This document shows positions 38,873 through 48,067 of a DNA stretch of 64,000 bases, piece after piece. Origin of the DNA: Intestinimonas butyriciproducens (GTDB lineage: Bacteria; Bacillota; Clostridia; Oscillospirales; Butyricicoccaceae); contig NZ_JACJKW010000015.1 of the NCBI RefSeq assembly GCF_016901775.1, positions 1 through 64,000 on the forward strand, written 5' to 3'. How positions within the stretch are numbered: position 1 is the stretch's first letter; each line of letters starts with the position of its first letter. The translations under genes and the position numbers were made by a program. Under the pieces are notes generated by a model, which ran no database searches, had not been told where the DNA came from, and worked only from the letters and a program-made list of their open reading frames with translations.

Positions 38873-39955
38873 ATGAAGATACATAGCAAATTGCTTGCTG
38901 CTTTCCTTGCGCTGCTCCTGGCCGCGCTGCCCCTGCAGGCCTTCGCCTTCAGCGATACCCGGGGGCATTGGGCGGAGGAAACCATCCAGGCCATGACGGA
39001 AAAGGGGTATCTCAGCGGCTATCCGGACGGCACCTTTGGGCCGAACAACACCATCCGCCGGGCGGAGTTCATGAGGATCCTGACCTCCATGTATGGCCTG
39101 ACGGAACGGTCAGACGCTTATATCCTTTGGACAGACGTCCGCTCTGACGCATGGTACGCCCCCTGTATGGGAGCCGGCCTGCTGCTGCCGCTGTATCCGG
39201 GGCACTATATCTATCCGGAGGAGCCCCTGACCCGGCTGGATGCGGCCTACGCCATCCTCATGACCCATGACATCGAATTTGACTATGAGAGCACATCGGC
39301 CCAGTCCATGGGCGACTATGCCGGATACGCCGGCGACGCGGACGTGTGCGCCGTAATCTCCACGGCGCTGGACAGGGGCATCATGAAAGGAACGGGCAGC
39401 GGCTTCGCGCCTTACGAATACATGACCCGGGCGGAGCTGTGCACCCTGCTCAGCCGGCTGAATCCTGAGGAAGCCGATGTGGAAAAGCTTAACGGCATCA
39501 TTGACGGCCTGATCGACGATGTGGCCGCCAGCGCGCCTGCCCAGGGGGTGCCGGGCACTGTGGAGGGCTATTCCGAGGAGTATGAGCAGGTGCTCTTTGA
39601 GATGGTGAACACGGCACGGACGGAGAACGGACTTCCCGCGTTGTCCTGGAGCAACGCCCTGGCCGGCATTGCCCGAAACCATGGCGCGGACATGATCCAG
39701 CGTGGCTACTATGACCATGTGGATCCAGAGGGCCGCGGCCCGGACTACCGGGCGGACGCCGCCGGCATCTCCTATTATCTGATCAGTGAGAACATCGCTG
39801 CCGGCAATGTGTCACCGGAGGTCATCTTTGACGGCTGGATGGCCTCCCCCGACCACCGCTACAACATCCTGGATCCGGAGGTGGATCAGGTGGGAATCGG
39901 GGTAGTCCTTGGCGGTGAAATGGGGATCTACTGGGTCCAATGCTTCATTGGATAA
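38873..39955 (+). CDS. SLH-domain protein with C-terminal CAP domain
   Basis: A 360-residue secreted protein: signal peptide (1-26, ending LQAFAF), SLH repeats (FSDTRGHWAEETIQAMTEKG, YLSGYPDGTFGPNNTIRRAE, and two more divergent ones to ~200) and a CAP/SCP domain (about 240-360) with FEMVNTARTENGLPALSWSN, DMIQRGYYDHVDPEGRGPDY and SENIAAGN, GWMASPDHRYNILDP. SLH repeats bind wall polysaccharide; bacterial CAP domains have uncertain enzymatic or binding roles. RBS GGAGG. Mirror order to its neighbours, whose SLH repeats are C-terminal. Confidence 0.88.
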   Translation: MKIHSKLLAAFLALLLAALPLQAFAFSDTRGHWAEETIQAMTEKGYLSGYPDGTFGPNNTIRRAEFMRILTSMYGLTERSDAYILWTDVRSDAWYAPCMGAGLLLPLYPGHYIYPEEPLTRLDAAYAILMTHDIEFDYESTSAQSMGDYAGYAGDADVCAVISTALDRGIMKGTGSGFAPYEYMTRAELCTLLSRLNPEEADVEKLNGIIDGLIDDVAASAPAQGVPGTVEGYSEEYEQVLFEMVNTARTENGLPALSWSNALAGIARNHGADMIQRGYYDHVDPEGRGPDYRADAAGISYYLISENIAAGNVSPEVIFDGWMASPDHRYNILDPEVDQVGIGVVLGGEMGIYWVQCFIG

Positions 39956-39998
39956 AGATTATATCAAATAATTGCTTTGTCAAAGGAGGAATCAGGCA

Positions 39999-42900
39999 AT
40001 GAAGAAAACTGGAAAACGACTGCGGCGGGCAGCCTCCCTGCTGCTGTCCCTGTGCCTGTCGGCGGGGCTGCTCACTACAGCGGCCCTGGCATCGGATGCG
40101 CCGGCGGCGCCCACCAACTTGCGCTTTGAGATTGAGCCCCATGACCCGAAGCAGGAGAAAGTATCAAATTCGCCAACAGACACACATCCGTGGGCGCTCG
40201 TTTGGCGCTGGGATGAAAAAAACCACTGGCGCGACTGTCTGGAGGAGGGCTGCAGAGAACAGACTGATAAGGCAGCCCACCTCATGGACACCGATGGCAG
40301 CTGCACGGTTTGCGGTTATGCCCCGGACTATCCGGACCTGGCTGTACCCACAAACCTTCGCTGGGACGGTACGGTTGCTAAATGGGACGCTGTGAAGAAT
40401 GCAGGCAATTACAGGCTCACCCTTTATCAAAACGGCAAACTCATGTGGGCTCAAGACGTTAAAGCCACTGAAAGGGATTTTGGCGGATGGCTGAAGGATC
40501 CGGGCGAGTTTTATTTCACTGTAGCCCCTATGCAAGCAGGCTATACCTATTCTTATCCGGGACCGGTACCGCACTGGGCAGAGCAAAGCCCGGCCTATAT
40601 CAATGAGACTGGGAGCAAGGAAGAACAACCCTATAACCCGACCGTAATTGAAAGAATTGAACTGGATATGGAAGCGCCGGCTGCCGGGCAGCCGCTGGGA
40701 AGACCGAGGACAGCGGAGGATGCGCTGTACCAAGTGGATGGTTTTAGCTGGCAGCTGTGCGCCGGTCCCGGCGGCAGCGGCATAGAGTATCTGGTCTCCG
40801 GGGAAGACAATTTTGAGAATGGTAAGTGTTACCGTCTGTACATAGAATTGCAGGCTGAATTTAACTGCGTGATCTCGGAGAATGCGACGGCTACCTTCGG
40901 TGGCCTCTCACCCGATCGAATAGAAATAGAAACTTCCGAGCACGGAGACATCAGCTCGATTGTTGCATGGTTTACCGTAGGTAGTACGCCGACGGTGCCG
41001 ACGGAGATTTCAGAGCTGACTTTTTCCGATATTCCGGAGCCAACGAGCGGAATCAATTTCACCGAGGCTCAGGAAGCGGCACAAACCCATATCAATGATA
41101 GTGTGGCAGGGATATACCAGGCCAGAGTAAGCTATTACAAATGGGATGGAGCAAAAGACTGGGATTGGCAATACAGCAGCAACGCTTATGATGAAAACGG
41201 GCACTATGCCCTTGGCCTTGAACTAAAGGCAGCGGATGGATACAAATTTGGCGAGGAGATCACGGTCACGGTAAACGGAAAGACCGCCAGAATCATATCC
41301 CAATCCGACTATTCCATCGAAGTGTTTATGCTGTTTAACCCTGATAATCCAATCATAATCAATTATGTCGAGATTAATAGCAAGGCATGGCCCCATGATA
41401 AGGTGGAAATCCAAATTGAGGAGGACAACTTCCAAATCAATGACTATATCCACTCCTACGGTGATATGGCGATGTTCACCATCAAGGAAGCGGAGCTGAA
41501 GATCAGCGAGGATCAGGGCTCTACATGGCGTTCTTTGAAGTCGACGGATACGCACTTTGCCCAACGGTTTCGGTACGGCTTCTTCGTCACAGTAGAAGCA
41601 CGGGAAGGCGCGAAGTTTGACCCCAATATGACGGCGTCAATCAATGGAGCAGCTTCGGTTCGGGTATCGAATGATGGGAAAACGGCCGAGATATACCGCG
41701 ACCATCTGCGGGTGTATAAAAACGCGGGCGTCTCTAGTATGTCCGGCGATGATACAATCTGGGATCACGACAGCGTCCCCATTGCTATCAACAAGCCTGT
41801 GGCGGGAGCCTCAACCCTGGTGCAGGAGAAATATGCCGCCGCAGTCGTAACGAGCCGTTCCCTGGGACTGAAGGCAAACGGCCATTGGTACGAGGTGCCT
41901 TATGTGGGCTCCACATATGTGCTTAAGGATAGACCGGAAACTTTTGAGTCCGGAAAAACCTATATGCTGGCGGTAGACTTCGAATGCGAAACCAGTGGGG
42001 AATATTCCTTTGGCGGCCCATTTGAGGTGGAGAAATTTGTAAACTATAATGATATTGACGAGATCATCAACTACGCGCGCAAAGAAGCGCTGACCAATGA
42101 CGACCCCCACTTTAAACAAAGCTATCGTTACTGGTTCACGGTTGATGGCGCTACATCTGAGCCGGAGAAAATCACCTCGATCAACATCACCGGACCGGAA
42201 GTCCTGCGGGATGCGCTGGGTGATGAAACGATTTATTCCCTCAGTGAGGAACAGTTGGCGCAATTCGAGGTGGATGGAGACGTTACGGTTGAGGATATAT
42301 GGTGGTCTGTATGGTGGTCTGGCAGTGGCCGACTGTATCTGGATCTGGCCGTGCCCAGCGGACACTATTTTGAGATTCCGAGCAAGCTCTCCGTCAAATA
42401 CAACGGTAGCGACGCGCAGATATACACGGTGGGCTTTGGTGTTTATCCCTACGACCTGCTGTCCGTAACGATCATGGACGTTCCGTCCGCGGCAGCCACG
42501 GTCACCCAGGGAGAAGTGGTGACGGAATATGAAACCCTGGAAAGTGCGGTAGCGGCTCTGGGAGAAAATGAGGGTGTTATCACTCTGCTGCGAAGCGCCG
42601 AAGTAGTCGGCACAGACGGCAGCAGTACTCTGAGCATCCCGGGTACGGCCGAACTTAAAATCAGCGAAAACGCCACATTGACGGTGCCGGAAGGCAAGAC
42701 CCTGCAGCTGGCGAATCCCGCTTTCTTGAACAGCCCCGGCTCCATCGCCGTGGAGGCCGGTGGTACGCTGAATATCCCGGCGGCTAATGGAACGACGGAA
42801 GCCTTTGTGGGCGCAGACAATAACGCCCGAATCCACCTCACTTCCGGCACGCTGACCCTTGATATGGGGGAGGATCTGCTGACCCTCAGCGAGAATGCCG

Positions 42901-44597
42901 TGGCAGAGATCCCGGAGAATCAGGAGGCGTGGCTCCTCCAGAGCACGGACGGCACAACGAAGACCCCGCTGGATGCCGTCATTGAGACCGGCGCGAAGCT
43001 GACGGTCAATGGTACGCTGAATGCGATCTCCGGCACCGACCGGAGCGGTTCCACCCTCACTGTGAAAGGCACGCTGGACGCCTCCGGCGGCACCCTCTCC
43101 GTGGCAATGTACGCCGAGGTCGCGGTGGAACAGGGCGGCAAAGTCACCCTGAGCCCCGCCTCCCTGCTTTCCGGCGGGATACTGGGCAAGGCCACCATCG
43201 CCGCCGGCGGCTCTGTTGCTGTGGGCGATGATGACTGGATCGGCACCGGCGGCAATGTGAACCTCACCACCGGCCGCATGACGATGGACTTCGGCGACAT
43301 CGCAAGCAGAAAAATCGCCGCCACGCTCACCGGAAACGCCCAGGCCACCGTCCCCACCGGCAAGCGCTGGACACTGAAGGTCGGCACGGAGGACGCCTCC
43401 GCAAATGTAAACCTGGCGGTGGAGACCGGCTCCACCCTCGCTGTGGCCGGCGAATTCCATGTGGCCAACAACTCTATACTGACGGTGGACGGTGCCGTGG
43501 ATATCACCGGGCATCTGAGCATCGGTTCCGCAGGCACTGTTAACGGCAGCGGCGGCATCACCAATCAAGGTATTCTCACGCTGGACAAGGGCGAGGGCGA
43601 GGCCGTCGGTAATCTGAGTGTCAATGTAGCCCTGAGTGGCAGCGGCAAGGCTTACGCTATGACGGACATTGCCGAAAAGCTCACCAATGCCGAGAAGCTG
43701 GAGGACAATATCTACAACAATGTGGAATACGCCTTTGCCTGGGCAGCAAAGGTGCCCGATCCCACCCCCGGTGGCGGCAGTGGCGGCGTGAGCACCTATG
43801 CCATCACGGTGGAGGACAGCGAGAATGGTGAAGTGGAGAGCAGCCGGACAAGAGCCGCCCGGGGTGACACGGTGACTTTGACCGTCACGCCGGATGAAGG
43901 TTACGAGCTGGATACCCTTACCGTCACCGACAGCAAGGGTGAGGAACTGGAACTGACCAATAAAGGCGGCGGCAAGTACACCTTTGAGATGCCCAGCGGT
44001 AAGGTGACCGTGGAGGCGGAGTTCGTCCCAGAAGAAGCGGAGAAACTGCCTTTCACCGACGTACCTGAAGACGAGTGGTACTACGATGCGGTGGCCTATG
44101 CCTACGAGAATGGGTGGATGAACGGAACCACCAGCACCACCTTCGCACCGGGGAGCACCACCTCCCGGGCCATGATCGTGACAATCCTCCATCGGATTGA
44201 GGGCAAGCCCTCAATCCAGGAAAGCACTGCTTTCCTGGATGTTCCTCTGGACGCGTGGTATGCCGATGCGGTGGCCTGGGCGGCGGAACACGGGATTGTC
44301 GAAGGATACAGCGACACGGCTTTCGGACCCAATGATCCCATCACCCGGGAACAGCTGGCAGCCATCCTCTACCGCTACGCTCAGTACAAGGGCTATGACG
44401 TAAGCGCAAAAGCAGATCTGAACAAATTTACAGATGCGGACGAGATCAGCGGCTACGCCCTTGAGGCCCTCCAGTGGGCCAACGCGGAGGGGCTGATCAA
44501 CGGCAAGGGGGACGGCGTTTTGGATCCCAGAGGCCAGGCCTCCCGGGCCGAGGCGGCAGCCATCCTCATGCGGTTCATCGAGGATGTGGCAAAATAG
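39999..44597 (+). CDS. Giant SLH-anchored surface protein (1532 residues)
   Basis: ATG at 39999 behind AAAGGAGG. Signal peptide to about residue 28 (LLTTAALA). A long region of beta-rich, unfamiliar modules follows; around residues 830-1240 there are repetitive stretches (SIPGTAELKISENATLTVPE, SGTLTLDMGEDLLTLSENA) like a beta-solenoid, then an InlB B-repeat-like module (YAITVEDSENGEVESSRTRA, TVTPDEGYELDTLTVTDSKG, at ~1265-1345) and three SLH repeats (1349-1529: FTDVPEDEWYYDAVAYAYEN and on). Likely an adhesin held on the cell wall. The 793-residue antisense frame over it is a shadow. Confidence 0.85.
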   Translation: MKKTGKRLRRAASLLLSLCLSAGLLTTAALASDAPAAPTNLRFEIEPHDPKQEKVSNSPTDTHPWALVWRWDEKNHWRDCLEEGCREQTDKAAHLMDTDGSCTVCGYAPDYPDLAVPTNLRWDGTVAKWDAVKNAGNYRLTLYQNGKLMWAQDVKATERDFGGWLKDPGEFYFTVAPMQAGYTYSYPGPVPHWAEQSPAYINETGSKEEQPYNPTVIERIELDMEAPAAGQPLGRPRTAEDALYQVDGFSWQLCAGPGGSGIEYLVSGEDNFENGKCYRLYIELQAEFNCVISENATATFGGLSPDRIEIETSEHGDISSIVAWFTVGSTPTVPTEISELTFSDIPEPTSGINFTEAQEAAQTHINDSVAGIYQARVSYYKWDGAKDWDWQYSSNAYDENGHYALGLELKAADGYKFGEEITVTVNGKTARIISQSDYSIEVFMLFNPDNPIIINYVEINSKAWPHDKVEIQIEEDNFQINDYIHSYGDMAMFTIKEAELKISEDQGSTWRSLKSTDTHFAQRFRYGFFVTVEAREGAKFDPNMTASINGAASVRVSNDGKTAEIYRDHLRVYKNAGVSSMSGDDTIWDHDSVPIAINKPVAGASTLVQEKYAAAVVTSRSLGLKANGHWYEVPYVGSTYVLKDRPETFESGKTYMLAVDFECETSGEYSFGGPFEVEKFVNYNDIDEIINYARKEALTNDDPHFKQSYRYWFTVDGATSEPEKITSINITGPEVLRDALGDETIYSLSEEQLAQFEVDGDVTVEDIWWSVWWSGSGRLYLDLAVPSGHYFEIPSKLSVKYNGSDAQIYTVGFGVYPYDLLSVTIMDVPSAAATVTQGEVVTEYETLESAVAALGENEGVITLLRSAEVVGTDGSSTLSIPGTAELKISENATLTVPEGKTLQLANPAFLNSPGSIAVEAGGTLNIPAANGTTEAFVGADNNARIHLTSGTLTLDMGEDLLTLSENAVAEIPENQEAWLLQSTDGTTKTPLDAVIETGAKLTVNGTLNAISGTDRSGSTLTVKGTLDASGGTLSVAMYAEVAVEQGGKVTLSPASLLSGGILGKATIAAGGSVAVGDDDWIGTGGNVNLTTGRMTMDFGDIASRKIAATLTGNAQATVPTGKRWTLKVGTEDASANVNLAVETGSTLAVAGEFHVANNSILTVDGAVDITGHLSIGSAGTVNGSGGITNQGILTLDKGEGEAVGNLSVNVALSGSGKAYAMTDIAEKLTNAEKLEDNIYNNVEYAFAWAAKVPDPTPGGGSGGVSTYAITVEDSENGEVESSRTRAARGDTVTLTVTPDEGYELDTLTVTDSKGEELELTNKGGGKYTFEMPSGKVTVEAEFVPEEAEKLPFTDVPEDEWYYDAVAYAYENGWMNGTTSTTFAPGSTTSRAMIVTILHRIEGKPSIQESTAFLDVPLDAWYADAVAWAAEHGIVEGYSDTAFGPNDPITREQLAAILYRYAQYKGYDVSAKADLNKFTDADEISGYALEALQWANAEGLINGKGDGVLDPRGQASRAEAAAILMRFIEDVAK

Positions 44598-44608
44598 CAA
44601 CAGGGAAA

Positions 44609-44629
44609 CAGGGGGGCGCTGCCCCCCTG
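44609..44629 (+). promoter_or_regulatory. GC-rich hairpin between the two SLH protein genes
   Basis: CAGGGGGGC at 44609-44617 and GCCCCCCTG at 44621-44629 form a perfect stem with a three-base loop and no T run. It could be an mRNA-stabilising or processing hairpin within one operon rather than a terminator. Confidence 0.5.
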
Positions 44630-44661
44630 CTCCCCAAACTTTGAAAAAGGAGGAAACTACT

Positions 44662-47196
44662 ATGCAACGAACGAGAAATTTGCGGCGCATTTTAGGTTTG
44701 CTCATGGCCATTTGCCTGCTGGCCGGATTGCTGCCGGTGACCGCCATGGCGGCGGAAGACCCAAGCGTTGTCTACGACTACCGCTTTGTTACCGAGGACA
44801 CCATTGAAATCATGGGCTATAACGGCACGGAAACCGACCTGGTGATCCCCTCGCAAATCAACGGCTACACCGTGGTGGGGATAGGAGACCTTGATCTTCT
44901 GGGTGACGACACCGATACGGTGGAAAGTGTCGTTGTACCGGACACCGTGAAGTACATTGAAACATTTGCCTATTACCCAAATACAGCTTACTATGTGAGT
45001 AGTCTGACGAAGGTTACACTGCCGGAAGGCTTGGAAACCATTGGCGATAATGCGTTTGCAAGCGCCCCGGGTTTGTCGGAAATCAACTTGCCCTCCACGT
45101 TGAAATCCATCGGTGAACGTGCTTTTATGAACTGCAACATAGACAATTTCACCATCCCAGCCGGTGTAGAATATATCGGCGCCAACGCATTCAACGAGAC
45201 CTATATGGCGGTTCGTAAAGCAAACGAGGTAAGGGCTCGTGGCGGAGACCCCTTTATTGTCATTGGCGGAGAGCTGGTGAAGTATGCAGGCGATGATACT
45301 GTGGTCACCGTGCCGGACGGCGTCAGGGGCATTGCTACTGACGCTTTCTCCCCCTATGGCGGCGACGTCACCTCCATCACGCTGCCGGACAGCGTGGAAT
45401 ATATTGCGGAAGAGGGTTTTTCCGATCTGTCGGCTTTGGCTACAGTCAACTTTGGCAGCGGCTTAAAAGAGATTGGCGATGCCGCATTTTCCGGCTGCGA
45501 TAGTCTGAACAATGTCGTGCTGCCGGAAGGGCTGAAAAGGATAGAACAACTTGCATTCGCCAACTGCTCCTCACTGACCAATGTTACCTTCCCCAACACA
45601 CTGGAAGTGCTCTATGCGGCCGATGAAAGTTCACGCACGGGAAGTTTTCAGAATACCCCATTTTGGGAGAACCTGCCGGGGGGTGAAAACTATCTTGGCA
45701 GCGTATTCTGCTTTAAGGAAACCGAACTGGATCCCTGGTCATCGCTCCATGTCGATGTCCGTCCCGGTACGCTGGGATTGGCGGCGTGGCAATCCAGCCG
45801 GCATTCCACTACCGTGTCCCTTCCGGACGGGCTGCGCTATATCGGACCCAACGCATTTCCTTATGGGATGCACGACCCCAAAATAACTGATTTCAGACTT
45901 CCGGAGAGCGTCACCTATATCGACCACGAGGCCGGCGTTCCCACAAGCGCAATGCTTGACTTACCGGATGCCCTGACCTATATCGGCGACTCTGCGTTTG
46001 TCGGAAGTGGCCAGGTTGATCTTACCTATCTGGAAATCCCCAACGGAGTGAAGTATATCGGACAGCATGCTTTCTCGGGCGTCCATATGACCTACGAGGT
46101 AGAGGTGGTCGATGGGGATGATGTATGGCGGCAAGATCGCTATTGGACATCAAAAATGGATGTCCGCCTGCCGGACAGCTTGGAATATATGGGCTGGGAG
46201 GCGTTTGCGGGTAACAACATTGGCCAGATCACCAACTGGCCTGCCGCCATCACCACATGGGATAACTTTTTGTCACACTGCCCGATGGATGCGCTAACCC
46301 TGCCGGATACAATTCTTAACATTCATGGTCTGACATCAGATTCCATTCCCGTCATAAACCTGAACCAGGCAAAGGTGATAGAAGGCTTTGACGGCTACAG
46401 AACTGTTGAAATATACACCTCTGACGCCATCCAGCCGGGCAGCGGAACCATCCTGATGCCCAACATGGAACGGGTGTACCCGAATACCCGTGTCGGCGGC
46501 GATGGCGCAGGTGTGGTGGCCATACCCAATATGGATGTTTACGTCCCCTTCAACGGTGTTGATGAAGGCTTTGATGAGCATTTGAAGGTTGTCATCTTTG
46601 ATGAATCCATGCTGGAAGGGCTGCCCTCTGCGCCGTCGAGCGCCGCGCCAATGGTCGGCTCCTTTACCGATGTGCGGACAAACAACTGGTTTGCAGGCGC
46701 GGTGGAGTACGTGGTGAATAACGGCCTCTTTTCCGGCGTGTCGGACACCTCGTTCGCGCCCAATGAACCTGTTACCCGCGGTATGCTGGTGACGGTGCTG
46801 TGGCGGGCCGCGGGCGAGCCTTCGGCAAGTGCAAGCGCCTTTGCGGACGTACCGGCGGATGCGTGGTACGCCAAGGCGGTGGCATGGGCGAACGCCAACG
46901 GCATTGTACAGGGCTATGACGCCTCCACCTTTGCCCCGGACGACCGCATCACCCGCGAGCAGCTTGCCGCCATTTTCCAGCGGTATGCGGGCTTTAAGGG
47001 TATGGAAACTTCCGGGCGTGGCGACCTGTCGCAGTTCGGCGACACGGGCGCGGTATCTGGCTGGGCGCAGGAGGGCGTGTCCTGGGCGGTCGGCGCAGGG
47101 CTCATCTCCGGCAAGGGCGACGGCGTCCTCGACCCGCAGGGCGCCACCACCCGCGCAGAAGCCGCAGTGATTTTGCAGCGGTTTTTGGAAAAGTAA
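44662..47196 (+). CDS. BspA-type leucine-rich-repeat protein with SLH anchor
   Basis: An 844-residue secreted protein from the ATG at 44662 behind AAAGGAGG: signal peptide (LLAGLLPVTAMA), then many LRR_5/BspA units (for example VTLPEGLETIGDNAFASAPG, INLPSTLKSIGERAFMNCNI, TIPAGVEYIGANAF) to about residue 640, and three SLH repeats at the C-terminus (SFTDVRTNNWFAGAVEYVVN, FADVPADAWYAKAVAWANAN, FGDTGAVSGWAQEGVSWAVG). BspA-type repeats occur in adhesins of gut and oral bacteria. The earlier in-frame start at 44584 lies in the previous gene. A terminator ends the island. Confidence 0.9.
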   Translation: MQRTRNLRRILGLLMAICLLAGLLPVTAMAAEDPSVVYDYRFVTEDTIEIMGYNGTETDLVIPSQINGYTVVGIGDLDLLGDDTDTVESVVVPDTVKYIETFAYYPNTAYYVSSLTKVTLPEGLETIGDNAFASAPGLSEINLPSTLKSIGERAFMNCNIDNFTIPAGVEYIGANAFNETYMAVRKANEVRARGGDPFIVIGGELVKYAGDDTVVTVPDGVRGIATDAFSPYGGDVTSITLPDSVEYIAEEGFSDLSALATVNFGSGLKEIGDAAFSGCDSLNNVVLPEGLKRIEQLAFANCSSLTNVTFPNTLEVLYAADESSRTGSFQNTPFWENLPGGENYLGSVFCFKETELDPWSSLHVDVRPGTLGLAAWQSSRHSTTVSLPDGLRYIGPNAFPYGMHDPKITDFRLPESVTYIDHEAGVPTSAMLDLPDALTYIGDSAFVGSGQVDLTYLEIPNGVKYIGQHAFSGVHMTYEVEVVDGDDVWRQDRYWTSKMDVRLPDSLEYMGWEAFAGNNIGQITNWPAAITTWDNFLSHCPMDALTLPDTILNIHGLTSDSIPVINLNQAKVIEGFDGYRTVEIYTSDAIQPGSGTILMPNMERVYPNTRVGGDGAGVVAIPNMDVYVPFNGVDEGFDEHLKVVIFDESMLEGLPSAPSSAAPMVGSFTDVRTNNWFAGAVEYVVNNGLFSGVSDTSFAPNEPVTRGMLVTVLWRAAGEPSASASAFADVPADAWYAKAVAWANANGIVQGYDASTFAPDDRITREQLAAIFQRYAGFKGMETSGRGDLSQFGDTGAVSGWAQEGVSWAVGAGLISGKGDGVLDPQGATTRAEAAVILQRFLEK

Positions 47197-47241
47197 TAAA
47201 TAATACGCCTTCGCAAACGAAGGCAGAAAGATACAGCGAAA

Positions 47242-47285
47242 GCCGTTCGCAGGAAGGTTTTACTTTCCTGCGGACGGCTTTTTTC
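47242..47285 (+). terminator. Terminator of the surface-protein island
   Basis: GCCGTTCGCAGGAA at 47242-47255 pairs with TTCCTGCGGACGGC at 47265-47278 (one wobble), followed by six T. A smaller hairpin, GCCTTCG-CAAA-CGAAGGC, precedes it. Confidence 0.88.
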
Positions 47286-47462
47286 TTTTTTTCGCCGGCT
47301 TTTTAATCAGCGTGCGCCCCTCTTGATTTGAGGCTATAAGAAATCTATTCTGAAAAATTTTTAACTTTTTTTAATTTCCGAGTTGCCAAAAGGACATGTT
47401 TTGCACTCCTTAAATGAAAGGGAAAAACAACACCGACTTTCGCAAAGAAAGGAGGTGAGAAA

Positions 47463-47903
47463 ATGAAAAAATCCAAGTCTTATGAGGAGCGCATACAAAA
47501 TCAATTCGGCGGTTTTTGCACCCGTGTTTTGAAGAACGAAGCAAAATACATCTATCGGGAATTAAGTAATCAGGCGGTAAAAGAAAAGGTGTTTGACGAA
47601 CTTTCTGATAAAGAACTTTCCGAATTGGCGGTATACGATAATTACTTCAATTCGGAGCATGTATTCAATGTTCACGGAAAAGAGGTAGTTGTCAACGGCG
47701 ATTTGCTGGCGGAAGCGTTGGAAAAACTTCCGGCGGATAAAAGGGACGTCATTCTGCTGTCATACTTCCTTGAAATGACGGACGCTGAAATCGGGAAAGA
47801 ACTTGACACAGTAAGGCAAAACATTTCAAAACGCCGTGCCTACATACTGAAACTGATGCGCAAATATCTGGAAAAGGAGGGTTTTGAATGGCCGCAAACG
47901 TGA
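47463..47903 (+). CDS. Sigma-70 family regulator, Tn916 Orf7-like
   Basis: A 146-residue protein behind AAAGGAGG. FEWP-ending C-terminus with LEKLPADKRDVILLSYFLEM, TDAEIGKELDTVRQNISKRR is sigma-70 region 4; the N-terminus KSYEERIQNQFGGFCTRVLK and EARAIRRE-like RELSNQAVKEKVFDELSDKE match Orf7 of Tn916-like elements, where orf7-orf8 precede excision and transfer control. It overlaps the orf8-like gene by 16 bp. This is the only part of such an element here. Confidence 0.78.
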   Translation: MKKSKSYEERIQNQFGGFCTRVLKNEAKYIYRELSNQAVKEKVFDELSDKELSELAVYDNYFNSEHVFNVHGKEVVVNGDLLAEALEKLPADKRDVILLSYFLEMTDAEIGKELDTVRQNISKRRAYILKLMRKYLEKEGFEWPQT

Positions 47904-48067
47904 AAAATCTGCCTTTATCGGTTATTTTTGCCGCAAAAAGCGGTGACGGACAGGCTTTAGGCGCTGTATTAAACCACTACCAGCGGTACATACGCAGTTT
48001 GGCGACAAGAACGCTTACAGACGAATGTGGAAGCAAACTTCTGATGATACAGACGCATACGACCTGA
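47888..48067 (+). pseudogene. Tn916 Orf8-like helix-turn-helix protein, truncated
   Basis: MAANVKNLPLSVIFAAKSGD, then GQALGAVLNHYQRYIRSLAT, is the start of the helix-turn-helix protein that normally follows Orf7. At TLTDECGSKL (about 48030-48040) it changes into the frame-shifted start of a restriction-enzyme fragment and stops at 48065-48067, giving 59 residues. The C-terminal third of the normal protein is missing. Confidence 0.65.

Noticed and set aside
41811-44192. 793-codon open frame on the minus strand
   Set aside because: It is antisense to the giant SLH protein, whose signal peptide, InlB-like and SLH modules are clear; the antisense frame has no RBS and a low-complexity His/Gly/Arg-rich translation.
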